From Azospirillaceae bacterium (GTDB taxonomy: Bacteria; Pseudomonadota; Alphaproteobacteria; Azospirillales; Azospirillaceae), in assembly GCA_028283825.1 (NCBI GenBank), contig JAPWJW010000001.1, positions 248,001 through 312,000 on the forward strand: a DNA stretch of 64,000 bases. The letters are read 5' to 3'. The stretch's first letter is position 1, and every line of letters starts with the position of its first letter. Positions 24,557-34,043 of this stretch are shown here, piece by piece. Position numbers and translations under genes: made by a program. The notes under the pieces were generated by a model that worked only from the letters and a program-made list of their open reading frames with translations, was not told the DNA's origin and searched no databases.

Positions 24557-25882
24557 TCAATAATCCTCGATACGGATCATCCGCGGGGTTTCCTGTACCG
24601 CGCCCAGTCCGCCAATGACGGCCAGGGCGCGCAGCATTGCCACTTCTTCCGTATCGTGGGTGGTCAACACCACCGGAACGGCCTCACCCGGCGCCCGGCC
24701 CCGTTGCAGGAACGACTCCATGGAGACGTTCTGGTCACGCAGGGCCGCGGCGACATCGGCGATGACGCCCGGACGGTCAACCACCATCAGGCGCACATAA
24801 TACCGTCCGCGCCGCGCCGACAAGGGGGCAGGCGTGAGGGTGGACAATTGGCCGGCCGGCACGGCGAAGGTGGGGGTGCGGCGACCGATGGCGATATCCA
24901 CCAGATCCGCCACCACGGCGGAAGCGGTAGGCCCCGCCCCGGCGCCGCGCCCGACCAGGGCCACCTTGTCCGCGAAATCACCGTCGGCCACCACGGCGTT
25001 GAACACGCCATCGGTGGCAGCGATCAGCGAGCCGATGGGCACCATGCAGGGGTTGACCCGCTGTTCGATGCCGTTTTCGGTGCGCCGGGCGATGCCCAGC
25101 AGCTTGATGCGATAGCCCAGCTGGCCGGCATAATCGATGTCCAGGGCCGACACGTGGCGGATGCCCTCGACATGCACATTGGCGAAATCGACCTTGGTGC
25201 CAAAGGCGACGGAGGTGAGGATGGCCAGCTTATGGGCCGCGTCCACGCCGTCGATATCGAAGCTGGGGTCGGCCTCGGCATAACCCTTGGCCTGAGCCTC
25301 CGCCAGGACGTCGGCGAAGTCGCGGCCGGTCGTTCGCATCTCCGTCAGGATGTAGTTGCAGGTGCCGTTGAGGATGCCGTGCACCTCGCGCACCGCGTTG
25401 GCGGCCAGGCCTTCGCGCAGGCCCTTGATCACCGGGATGCCGCCGGCCACCGCCGCCTCGAACGCCAGGGTCAGGCCCTTCTCCTCGGCCTGAAGCGCCA
25501 GCGCCGTGCCGTGGTGGGCCAGCAGGGCCTTGTTGGCGGTCACCACATGCTTGCCATGGGCCAGCGCGGTCTCGACGGTGCGGGCGGCGATGCCGTCCGA
25601 CCCGCCGATCAGTTCCACCACCACGTCGACCTCAGGGTCGGACGCCAGGTCCACGGCGTTGTCGTGCCAGCGCGCCACCGTCAGGTCCACCCCACGGTCG
25701 CGGTTGCGATCGCGGGCGCTGACGGCGGTCACCACCAGGGGGCGACCGCCGCGCCGGGACAGGAGGTCGGCTTGGGTGGCCAGCACCTTCAGGACCCCGC
25801 CACCCACGGTGCCGAGACCGGCGATGCCCACGCGCAGCGGTGCCGTACCCATGCTTTCCCCCTTATCCCTAACGATCGCCAT
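24557..25882 (-). CDS. hom: Homoserine dehydrogenase
   Basis: 441 residues from 25882; an internal ATG at 25852 (MGTAPLRVG) is an equally good start. Domains in order: Rossmann NAD(P)-binding (VGIAGLGTVGGGVLKVL), the catalytic domain with ELIGGSDG, TANKALLAHHG, EAAVAGGIPVIKGLREGL and NGTCNYILTEM, the family pattern GYAEADPSFDIDGVDAAHKLAIL near residue 215, and a C-terminal ACT domain (YYVRLMVVDRPGVIADVAAALRD) for feedback control by threonine. It converts aspartate semialdehyde to homoserine for threonine and methionine synthesis. The aminotransferase gene ends 5 bp upstream, indicating one operon. Confidence 0.96.
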   Translation of the reverse strand: MAIVRDKGESMGTAPLRVGIAGLGTVGGGVLKVLATQADLLSRRGGRPLVVTAVSARDRNRDRGVDLTVARWHDNAVDLASDPEVDVVVELIGGSDGIAARTVETALAHGKHVVTANKALLAHHGTALALQAEEKGLTLAFEAAVAGGIPVIKGLREGLAANAVREVHGILNGTCNYILTEMRTTGRDFADVLAEAQAKGYAEADPSFDIDGVDAAHKLAILTSVAFGTKVDFANVHVEGIRHVSALDIDYAGQLGYRIKLLGIARRTENGIEQRVNPCMVPIGSLIAATDGVFNAVVADGDFADKVALVGRGAGAGPTASAVVADLVDIAIGRRTPTFAVPAGQLSTLTPAPLSARRGRYYVRLMVVDRPGVIADVAAALRDQNVSMESFLQRGRAPGEAVPVVLTTHDTEEVAMLRALAVIGGLGAVQETPRMIRIEDY

Positions 25883-25887
25883 CAGGC

Positions 25888-27159
<1,272 letters not shown>

Positions 27160-27325
27160 GGGAGGGTCGCCAGGGGTTTGTATCGTCCCGGCACGCGGCC
27201 GGCGACAGCAATTTCCACAGGGCGGGCATCCCGTTTCAAGACATTTGCTTACAAGATTACCCGCCCCAGCCTAATTTTCCGCCCCGACTCCGGTCAGTTG
27301 GCCTATCGGCCAAAAGCTGCCCGGA

Positions 27326-28108
27326 TCAGTTCTGGGGGGTCTGGCTGGTACCGTTGGCGGCGGGGGTACCAGCCTGGCTAGCGGCGCCGGTGGCTGGCGC
27401 GGCAGGAACCGCGGCGGCGGCGGGGGCGCCGGCGGTGTGGGCGTTCACTTGAGGGGTCGCCACGGGAATGGCGGACGTGGCCTCCGGCACGCGTCCGGGA
27501 ACGGCGGGCGGCGCGCTGGGCACCACCGGCAGCTTGGACGGGGCGGGCTGGCCGGCATCCTTGGCGCCGTCCTTGGGGGCAGACGGCCCGAACAGGGAAT
27601 CGCCGGAGCCGGAGGCGCGCTGCACCCCCTGCTGGTCCGGGGAGTTCTGGTAGACGGTCAGCTGGGTCGCGGCCTGGCCGGCGGTGTTGCGGTCAGCCAG
27701 CAGGCTGTCCACATCCTTCTGCCGGGCGGCGGGATCGGGAATATTCTTCGGCCGCTCAGGCACGGCCGCCAGGTTGGTCCAGGCATCCGGCGCCGGTCCG
27801 ACATGGCGCACCGGGCGCTCGCCCAGCAGCAGCGCCTTGGAACTGTCGTCGTTGGCCATCGGCTCCGGATCTTCCGGACCGTCATGGAAGATCGCCTTGG
27901 GCACGAACTGGCCAGCACAGCCGCCAAGCCCCAAGGCACCGACCGACAGGGCCAGCAACAGCACCGCACGCCCAGCCACGCCCCGACGGGTGCCGGCCGA
28001 AAGGGTACCAGCCAAGGGGGCGCCGGAGTTGTCCGGCCGGCCGTCGCGGGTGATGTCCGTGTTCAGGGCGTCCACCAGGGGCCTTGCGTCTGCGTCGGTG
28101 AAAATCAT
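27326..28108 (-). CDS. Putative lipoprotein, Pro/Ala-rich
   Basis: About 260 residues from the ATG at 28108, or about 217 from a GTG at 27979 that would place a normal short lipoprotein signal (AVLLLALSVGALGLGGC) directly at the N terminus. The lipobox LGGC predicts lipid attachment and an outer-membrane or inner-membrane anchored periplasmic protein. After the Cys come FVPKAIFHDGPEDPEPM, LLLGERPVRHVGPAPDAWTNLAAVPERPKNIPDPAAR and a low-complexity Ala/Pro/Thr tail of about 90 residues. The middle segment is of a type seen in uncharacterised alphaproteobacterial lipoproteins. A TTGGCC/GGCCAA hairpin at 27298-27313 lies just after the stop but has no T-run. Confidence 0.65.
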   Translation of the reverse strand: MIFTDADARPLVDALNTDITRDGRPDNSGAPLAGTLSAGTRRGVAGRAVLLLALSVGALGLGGCAGQFVPKAIFHDGPEDPEPMANDDSSKALLLGERPVRHVGPAPDAWTNLAAVPERPKNIPDPAARQKDVDSLLADRNTAGQAATQLTVYQNSPDQQGVQRASGSGDSLFGPSAPKDGAKDAGQPAPSKLPVVPSAPPAVPGRVPEATSAIPVATPQVNAHTAGAPAAAAVPAAPATGAASQAGTPAANGTSQTPQN

Positions 28109-28311
28109 GGCCGGATCGTGTATTAAATCCCCACCGGCCGCAAGCGCCGTCACCAGCCGCAACCCTGCCTTCTTTTCGGCGGCGGAACGGCCGGTCGGCG
28201 GGCGGGCCGGCGGGCGTCGCAGCGGAACCGGCGCCCATCCCGCCCCCCTGATCCCGACCAAGCCTTACTAAGAAGCCCCACTGGTAACCGAGGCGAAGGA
28301 AGCAAGAAAGC

Positions 28312-30780
28312 ATGGCCGACACCCCGCCCAAGCGTACCCGGACCCCACGCGTTTCCGCCACCGCGCCCCAGACCGCACCGGCCCCGAAACCCGCCGCATC
28401 CCGCGCCGCCAAGGCGCCGGCCAAGGGGAAGAGCACAACCGCCCCGCCCGAGGCCCCGCGCGCCAAGGTCGTCGCCAGCGCCCAGGTGAAAGAATCGGCG
28501 GCACCGGCATCAGCGCCCAAGACGGCCACCGCCCGGAAGATCACCGCCACCAAAGCCACCGTCGCCGCCGCACCCGCGGCCAAGGCCACGCCCGCCAAGG
28601 CGGCGGCCACGAAGAAGATCGTGAAGGCCACGCCCATCGCCCCGCCGGTGCCGGGCGCGCCGCACCTGAAAGCGCACAAGAACCTGCAGTCCGAACCGCT
28701 GGCCCCCATGCCCGTGGCGGGCGTGACGGCGGAACCGGCCAAGGCGCCCCCCGGCCGGAAGACGGCCAAGGCCGCCACCGCCACGGCCACCCGGCGCAAG
28801 TCCGCCCCCCTGCCCCCGTCCGTGAAGATGCCGGCGGCGGCACAGCCCGCGGCGCCTGAGGCGCCCAAGCCGCCGCCCTTCACCAAGGCCAACGCGCCCA
28901 AGCCGGCCGCGACCGTCACGGCCGCCCCGAAGGACGGCGAAGTCCGCCGGCCGGACCCGATGGAACTGACCCTGGCCGTGAACCGCATCGCCGAGCAGGC
29001 GCAGCGGCTGGTGGCGGATTTCCTGGCCCGCCAGACGCCGCCGCCAGCGGACGGTGCGGCCACCGCCGACCCCATGTCGTTCGGCGCCCCCTTTGGCAAC
29101 CTGCCGACCTCCATGGCCAACCTGGACCCGTTCAACCTGGGCAGCGCCTTCATGGAGATGACGGCCCGCATGATGGCCGACCCCAACCGCCTGATCGAGG
29201 CGCAGATCGGCCTGTGGCAGGACTATCTGGAACTGTGGCAGCGCACCGCCCAGCGCCTGATGGGGGAGGAGGCGCAGCCGGTCATCAGCCCGGCCAAAGA
29301 GGACAAGCGGTTCCGCGACAAGTCGTGGGATGAGAACGCCGTCTTCGACTTCATCAAGCAGTCCTACCTGCTGACCGCCAAGTACGTGCAGGGGGCCGTG
29401 CGCGGGGTGGAGGGGCTGGAGGGCAAGACCGCCCGGAAGCTGGACTTCTTCACCCGCCAGTTCGTGGACGCGCTGTCGCCCAGCAACTTCCCCCTGACCA
29501 ATCCCGAGGTGCTGCGCGTCACCCTGGAATCGGGCGGCGACAACCTGGTGAAGGGGCTGGAGAACCTGCTGGGGGATCTGGAGCGCGGCCACGGGCAACT
29601 GGCCATCTCCATGACCGACTATTCCGCGTTCGAGGTGGGCCGCAACATCGCCGTCACCCCTGGCAAGGTGGTCTTCCAGAACGACCTGATGCAGCTGATC
29701 CAGTACTCAGCCACGACGGAAAGCGTCCACCAGCGGCCCCTGCTGATCATCCCGCCCTGGATCAACAAGTTCTACATCCTGGACCTGAAGCCGGCCAATT
29801 CGCTGATCAGGTGGCTGGTGGACCAGGGCCACACCGTCTTCGTCATCTCCTGGGTCAATCCCAACGAGGCCCTGGCGGCCAAGGATTTCGAGGACTACAT
29901 GGCCGACGGGCCGCTGGCGGCCCTGGACGCCATCAAACAGGCGACCGGCGAGGATGAGGTCAACGCCATCGGCTATTGCATCGGCGGCACCCTGCTGTCC
30001 GGCACGCTGGCCTACATGGCGGCCAAGAAGGACCAGCGCATCAAGAGTGCGATGTACCTGGTGACGCTGACCGACTTCACCGACGTGGGCGAACTGTCCG
30101 TCTTCATCGATGAGGAACAGCTGGGCGCCCTGGAGACCCGCATGAAAAGCCGGGGCTATCTGGACGGCCAGTCCATGGCCACCACCTTCAACATGCTGCG
30201 GTCCAACGACCTGATCTGGTCCTTCGTCGTCAACAACTACCTGCTGGGCCGGGACCCCTTCCCCTTCGACCTGCTGTACTGGAATTCCGACAGCACGCGC
30301 ATGCCCCCGGCCATGCACAGCTTCTACCTGCGCAACATGTACCAGAAGAACCTGCTGGTCCGGCCGGGCGGCATCAGCCTGAAGGGCGTGCCCATCGATT
30401 TGCGCACCATCAAGACGCCCACCTTCATGCTGTCGACGCGCGAGGACCACATCGCGCCGTGGAAAAGCACCTACGCCGCCACCCAGCTGTACGGCGGCCC
30501 GGTGAAGTTCGTGCTGGCGGCGTCCGGCCACATCGCCGGCGTGGTCAACCCGCCGGCGGCCAACAAGTACAGCCATTTCCTCAACGACACGCTGCCGGCG
30601 TCGCCCGACGACTGGCTGGCCGGCACCACCCAGGTCAACGGCAGCTGGTGGCCCGTCTACGCCGCCTGGGTGGCCGAGCACGCCGGCCCCAAGGTCCCCG
30701 CCCGCACGCCCGGCGACGGCAAGCTGAAGCCCATTGAGGACGCGCCGGGGTCGTATGTGAAGGTGCGGGTGGTGGAATGA
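28312..30780 (+). CDS. phaC: Class I polyhydroxyalkanoate synthase with long basic N-terminal extension
   Basis: 822 residues against about 590 for typical class I PhaC. The extra 215 or so N-terminal residues are low-complexity Ala/Pro/Lys/Thr, resembling histone H1-like or PhaF-type tails. The normal PhaC_N domain follows (DPFNLGSAFMEMTARM, then FIKQSYLLTAKYVQGAV) and an alpha/beta-hydrolase core with the synthase box GYCIGG (Cys556), Asp712 in STREDHIAPW and His740 in ASGHIAGVVNPP, the expected catalytic triad. It polymerises 3-hydroxyacyl-CoA into PHA at the granule surface. No phaAB or phasin gene adjoins it, and a hairpin terminator follows. Confidence 0.95.
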   Translation: MADTPPKRTRTPRVSATAPQTAPAPKPAASRAAKAPAKGKSTTAPPEAPRAKVVASAQVKESAAPASAPKTATARKITATKATVAAAPAAKATPAKAAATKKIVKATPIAPPVPGAPHLKAHKNLQSEPLAPMPVAGVTAEPAKAPPGRKTAKAATATATRRKSAPLPPSVKMPAAAQPAAPEAPKPPPFTKANAPKPAATVTAAPKDGEVRRPDPMELTLAVNRIAEQAQRLVADFLARQTPPPADGAATADPMSFGAPFGNLPTSMANLDPFNLGSAFMEMTARMMADPNRLIEAQIGLWQDYLELWQRTAQRLMGEEAQPVISPAKEDKRFRDKSWDENAVFDFIKQSYLLTAKYVQGAVRGVEGLEGKTARKLDFFTRQFVDALSPSNFPLTNPEVLRVTLESGGDNLVKGLENLLGDLERGHGQLAISMTDYSAFEVGRNIAVTPGKVVFQNDLMQLIQYSATTESVHQRPLLIIPPWINKFYILDLKPANSLIRWLVDQGHTVFVISWVNPNEALAAKDFEDYMADGPLAALDAIKQATGEDEVNAIGYCIGGTLLSGTLAYMAAKKDQRIKSAMYLVTLTDFTDVGELSVFIDEEQLGALETRMKSRGYLDGQSMATTFNMLRSNDLIWSFVVNNYLLGRDPFPFDLLYWNSDSTRMPPAMHSFYLRNMYQKNLLVRPGGISLKGVPIDLRTIKTPTFMLSTREDHIAPWKSTYAATQLYGGPVKFVLAASGHIAGVVNPPAANKYSHFLNDTLPASPDDWLAGTTQVNGSWWPVYAAWVAEHAGPKVPARTPGDGKLKPIEDAPGSYVKVRVVE

Positions 30781-30794
30781 GCTGATGCATCGCC

Positions 30795-30819
30795 ACACGG
30801 GGATTTTCAATCCCCGTGT
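30795..30819 (+). terminator. Hairpin terminator after phaC
   Basis: ACACGGGGAT and ATCCCCGTGT form a perfect 10-bp stem around TTTCA, 14 bases after the phaC stop; GTTTTC follows about 10 bases later. Probably terminates phaC transcription, though the T-run is short and displaced. Confidence 0.55.
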
Positions 30820-30904
30820 CGGTGGGCGTTTTCATGGCCCCTGGACGCAGCCCCGACATGGGACAATATTAGGAATGCCATTATGAGTTTGGAACCCTGA
30901 GATC

Positions 30905-31102
30905 ATGCCGAAGCGTTCCACCGTTCCCGCCGCGACCACCCCGTTGAGACTAGGGGATCCCGGCTTTTTGCAGGCGTTCCAGAAGGCGGCCCCATCCCTT
31001 TCGGGCGACCCTGAAACGGCCCGCCGGCGAGCGCTCGACTTTCTGCAGCGGGCGGGGGTTGTCGATGAAGATGGCAAACTTTCCAAACCCTACAGATCGT
31101 AA
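30905..31102 (+). CDS. Small protein preceding the ART-like gene (possible antitoxin or partner)
   Basis: 65 residues: a basic, Pro/Thr-rich start, then a compact helical part (FLQAFQKAAPSLSGDPETARRRALDFLQRAGVVDEDGKL) ending KPYRS. No family recognised. Its TAA stop is directly followed by the GTG start of the ART-like gene with no spacer, and that gene has no Shine-Dalgarno sequence of its own, so translation is coupled. The order small protein first, enzyme second, with tight coupling, is that of many toxin-antitoxin pairs. The role is inference. Confidence 0.6.
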   Translation: MPKRSTVPAATTPLRLGDPGFLQAFQKAAPSLSGDPETARRRALDFLQRAGVVDEDGKLSKPYRS

Positions 31103-31675
31103 GTGCATAAGCTAACTTACGGGTTTGTTCTGGGTTATCATGGCTGCCCGCAAACGGTCGCCAAGGCCTTGTTGGCGGGCGCCCCCTTCAAGGCATCTGA
31201 GAACGACTACGACTGGTTGGGTCATGGAGTCTACTTCTGGGAAGCAAACCCCAAGCGCGGCTTGGCTTTCGCCAAAGAGGCGCTGAAACGCAAGAATTCC
31301 AGAAAACGCCCGGCGGTCATCGGAACCGTTATCGACTTGGGCCATTGCCTCGACCTGACCACAGAAGCCGGAATCGATATCCTGAAAACCGCACATGCGG
31401 TCTTGAAGGCAAATCTCGATCTCTTGGGCCGCCCCCTGCCCGTGAACGGCCCGAATCTTCGACGATTGGATTGCGCTGTAATCGAAGCCGCTCACACACT
31501 CGCGTCCGAAGGTCGGGACATGCCGCCCTTCGACACGGTCAAAGGCGTATTCGTTGAAGGCACGGAGGCCTATCCGGGCTCCGGCTTCAACGACAAGACG
31601 CATATCCAGATCGCCGTCCGGAACCCGAAGATGATCAAGGGCGTGTTCCGGGTGGACGACGAACTCCTGAAGTAA
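31103..31675 (+). CDS. Putative ADP-ribosyltransferase-fold (PARP-like) protein
   Basis: 190 residues starting at GTG, immediately after the preceding stop. The sequence has the layout of PARP-type ART domains: an N-terminal strand with GYHGC (His13), a helix (TVAKALLAGAPFKAS), then WLGHGVYFWE with Tyr44, similar to the H and Y of the H-Y-E triad, and a late strand region VKGVFVEGTEAYPGSGFNDKTHIQIAVRNP with a candidate Glu. The middle contains GTVIDLGHCLDLTTEAGID. No signal peptide or membrane segment. If active it would transfer ADP-ribose from NAD to a cellular target; as part of a two-gene cassette it may be a toxin. Assignment rests on motif pattern only. Confidence 0.6.
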   Translation: MHKLTYGFVLGYHGCPQTVAKALLAGAPFKASENDYDWLGHGVYFWEANPKRGLAFAKEALKRKNSRKRPAVIGTVIDLGHCLDLTTEAGIDILKTAHAVLKANLDLLGRPLPVNGPNLRRLDCAVIEAAHTLASEGRDMPPFDTVKGVFVEGTEAYPGSGFNDKTHIQIAVRNPKMIKGVFRVDDELLK

Positions 31676-31678
31676 GGA

Positions 31679-32287
31679 TCATCCATCCTCACGCTTGCGC
31701 CGCCTGAACTCCGCCACCTTGGCCTGGGTGCCGCAGGCCTTCATGGAACACCAGCGCCGGTCGCCGGCGCGTGAGGTGTCGACGAAGAACAGGGTGCAGG
31801 TGGGCGACTGGCATTGCCGGATGTGGCCGCCCATCTCGCCGCCGAACAAATGCACCGCATCCCGTGCCAGGGTGGCGATGAAGGCCGCCATGTCGCCGCG
31901 CAACATCACATCCGCCGTGTCGCCCAGCGTCAGCACCGGTGTCGCCGCCGGCTGGGCGGCTGCGTGATTAAGGACATCCAGCGCCGCCTCCACACCGCCG
32001 CCGGCCGCCCCCTTGCCGCCATGCAGGCGGGTGGCCAGGTCGTAGATGGCCTCGCGCACCTGCCGCATCAGCACCAGGTCCGCCTCATTCGCCGAGGGCG
32101 GGTCATTGGTCAGGCCGGCAGCGGCCACCCATCGTTCCACGTCCCGGGGTGTGGCCAGCAATTCGCGGGGCGCCGGCTTCAGCCGCGCCTGGAAGGTGGC
32201 CGGCAGGTCGATGGCGGGGCAGCCGCCCCGGAAACGGAAACCGTCCCGTTCCTCAACCTCGCCGGCCTTGATGTCTTCATGTTTCAT
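31679..32287 (-). CDS. CGNR zinc-finger (ABATE-domain) transcriptional regulator
   Basis: About 202 residues from ATG 32287; the frame is open further upstream but only the MKHEDIKAGEVEERDGFRFRGG start resembles the family and it leaves the promoter region free. An N-terminal ABATE domain (CPAIDLPATFQAR, then DLATRLHGG) is followed by the C-terminal CGNR-type zinc finger: C-x4-C in CQSPTCTLFFVDTSRAGDRRWCSMKACGTQAKVAEFRRRK, with a variant CGTQ in place of CGNR. These proteins are thought to bind DNA through the zinc finger with the ABATE part as sensor. It is divergent from the lipocalin-like gene across a nested dyad, the likely binding site. Confidence 0.87.
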   Translation of the reverse strand: MKHEDIKAGEVEERDGFRFRGGCPAIDLPATFQARLKPAPRELLATPRDVERWVAAAGLTNDPPSANEADLVLMRQVREAIYDLATRLHGGKGAAGGGVEAALDVLNHAAAQPAATPVLTLGDTADVMLRGDMAAFIATLARDAVHLFGGEMGGHIRQCQSPTCTLFFVDTSRAGDRRWCSMKACGTQAKVAEFRRRKREDG

Positions 32288-32358
32288 GTAACCGTATTGA
32301 CAGGTTTCAAACGCGGTGGCAACACAGAGGCATTGAAACCTGATGAGCCAGTTACATG
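32285..32358. promoter_or_regulatory. Nested double inverted repeat between CGNR regulator and lipocalin-like gene
   Basis: Two pairs of perfect inverted repeats share one centre: CATGTAAC (32285-32292) with GTTACATG (32351-32358), and CAGGTTTCAA (32301-32310) with TTGAAACCTG (32333-32342). The outer and inner arms are separated by 8 bp on each side and the centre is 22 bp. This equals two opposed copies of a bipartite site. A TTGACA at 32297-32302 lies in it. The position in the divergent promoter fits control by the CGNR protein. Confidence 0.75.
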
Positions 32359-32372
32359 AGAGGAGCCCGCGA

Positions 32373-32888
32373 ATGCGCCGTGACAAATTGTTGCCCGTCC
32401 TCACCGTCCTGATGGCGCTGGGCGCGCCCGTCGGCCTGCCGGCCTACGCTATGGCCGCCGACCTTCCGTCGCTGGAAGGCACCTGGGTGATGGAGGCCGC
32501 CTACGAGATTCACGCCGACGGTGGCCGCACCACCAACTATGGGGAGCATCCGATGGGCCTGCTGACCGTGGATGCGGCGGGCCGTTACAACATGCAGATC
32601 TTCAAGGTGGGCCGGCCCGCGTTCGCCAGCGGCGTCAAGACGCAGGGCACGGCTGAGGAGTATCGGCTGGCCGTGCTGGGCTCCAGCACCCACTTCGGCA
32701 CGGTCCATATCGACCGGGCCCAGCATCAGCTGGTGTTCGACGTCCAGGCGGCCTCCTTCCCCAATTGGGAGGGCAAGCGCCAGGTGCGGGACTACACCTA
32801 TGACGACGGGCTGCTGAGTTATGGCGTGCCGGCCAGCGCGTCCGGCGACGGCACCGTGGCCTATTCGGTGTGGCGCAAGGCGCCGTAG
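32373..32888 (+). CDS. Secreted lipocalin-like domain protein
   Basis: 171 residues from the ATG at 32373, which has AGGAG about 8 bases upstream; an earlier in-frame ATG at 32343 would lie in the dyad. A signal peptide (MRRDKLLPVLTVLMALGAPVG...AMAA) is followed by a lipocalin-like domain: LEGTWVMEAAYEIHADGG, GLLTVDAAGRYNMQIFKVGRP and a C-terminal DGTVAYSVWRKAP. The domain is common in proteins of unknown ligand. Export to the periplasm is expected. Divergent from, and probably controlled by, the CGNR regulator. Confidence 0.78.
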   Translation: MRRDKLLPVLTVLMALGAPVGLPAYAMAADLPSLEGTWVMEAAYEIHADGGRTTNYGEHPMGLLTVDAAGRYNMQIFKVGRPAFASGVKTQGTAEEYRLAVLGSSTHFGTVHIDRAQHQLVFDVQAASFPNWEGKRQVRDYTYDDGLLSYGVPASASGDGTVAYSVWRKAP

Positions 32889-32944
32889 CATCCTGCGGGC
32901 CTCTCTCTTGTGAAGCCATCTCGACTCGCTTAAAAGAGGGGCCC

Positions 32945-33961
32945 ATGTCCATCCTGACCCCCTTCCTCTGCCTGTTCCTGCCCTTCCTGCTGGCGCTTGG
33001 CCTGACGGGGGGTGCCACCTGGTGGCTCAAGCGCCGCCAGGTCATGGACCGGCCCAATGAACGATCCAGCCACACCCTGCCCACGCCGCGCGGCGGCGGG
33101 CTGGGCGTGGTGCCGGCGCTGCTGGGCGCCTGGGCCGTGACCGGCGCCTTCGCGGGCGACATGGACGTGCTGTGGCCCGTCATCGCCGCCACCCTGCCGC
33201 TGGCCGCCATTTCCTGGGCCGATGATCTGTGGGGCGTGCCGCCCGGCTGGCGCCTGGTGGCGCAAGTGCTGGCGGTGGCCATCGCCCTGACAGCCTTGCC
33301 GTCCGACGCCCTGGTGTTCCAGGGCTGGCTGCCGCACTGGCTGGACCGCCTGGTGGCCGGCCTGGCCTGGGTATGGTTCGTCAATTTGTTCAACTTCATG
33401 GATGGCATCGACGGCATCAGCGCGGTTGAGACGCTGTGCCTGGGCCTGGGCCTGGCCGCCGCCTACTTCGCCGCCGGCCAGATGGGCTTCATGAGCTCCT
33501 ACGCCCTGGCACTCGCCGGCGTGGCGCTGGGCTTCATCGCCTGGAACTGGCATCCGGCCAAGGTTTTCCTGGGCGATGTCGGCAGCGTGCCACTGGGTTT
33601 CCTGTCCGGCTGGATGCTGCTGCGCGCGGCCGCCGACGGCCTGTGGCTGCCGGCACTGATCCTGCCGCTGTACTACCTGGCCGACGCCAGCGTCACCCTG
33701 GCCAAGCGGCTGTGGCGGCGGGAACCGGTGTGGCAGGCCCACCGCCAGCATTTCTATCAGCAGGCGGTGCGCCGGCTGGGCCGGCACGACCTGGTGGCCC
33801 TGGCCATCCTGGCGGCCAACACGGCCCTGGTGGCCACCGCCATCCTGGCCTTCACCGAGCCCGGCTGGGCGGTGGCCGCCCCCCTGACGGTGGCCGCCCT
33901 GCTGTTCTGGATGGCGCGCGGCGTCACACCCGCGGCGAGGAAGCCGGACACGGCCGCCTGA
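32945..33961 (+). CDS. Glycosyltransferase family 4 (WecA/MraY-like polyprenyl-phosphate sugar-1-phosphate transferase)
   Basis: 338 residues from the ATG at 32945 (an open frame 75 bp longer lacks homology). A polytopic membrane protein with roughly ten hydrophobic segments. Family motifs: DRPNERSSHTLPTPRGGGLG near residue 35, the metal-binding Asp pair in SWADD near residue 95, NLFNFMDGIDG near residue 145, HPAKVFLGDVGSVPLGF near residue 205 and the sugar-recognition HRQHFYQQA near residue 265. It transfers a sugar-1-phosphate from UDP-sugar to undecaprenyl phosphate, starting O-antigen or exopolysaccharide synthesis. No polysaccharide genes adjoin it, so it may serve a locus elsewhere. Confidence 0.92.
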   Translation: MSILTPFLCLFLPFLLALGLTGGATWWLKRRQVMDRPNERSSHTLPTPRGGGLGVVPALLGAWAVTGAFAGDMDVLWPVIAATLPLAAISWADDLWGVPPGWRLVAQVLAVAIALTALPSDALVFQGWLPHWLDRLVAGLAWVWFVNLFNFMDGIDGISAVETLCLGLGLAAAYFAAGQMGFMSSYALALAGVALGFIAWNWHPAKVFLGDVGSVPLGFLSGWMLLRAAADGLWLPALILPLYYLADASVTLAKRLWRREPVWQAHRQHFYQQAVRRLGRHDLVALAILAANTALVATAILAFTEPGWAVAAPLTVAALLFWMARGVTPAARKPDTAA

Positions 33962-34016
33962 AAAAGTTCCCAGCCCAGCCTTGCGCTGCCGGGATGCCGC
34001 CCTCTGAAATTTTAGC

Positions 34017-34043
34017 TTGCACGCCGTGTGGAATCGCTTAAAT
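34017..34043 (+). promoter_or_regulatory. Candidate promoter for the decarboxylase leader
   Basis: TTGCAC (34017-34022) and TTAAAT (34038-34043) spaced by 15 bp; TAAATA one base on gives 16 bp. Local AT content is higher than average. It would yield a leader of about 430 nt. Confidence 0.42.

Noticed and set aside
27298-27313. Intrinsic terminator after the lipoprotein gene
   Set aside because: A TTGGCC/GGCCAA hairpin exists but no T-run follows in the direction of transcription.
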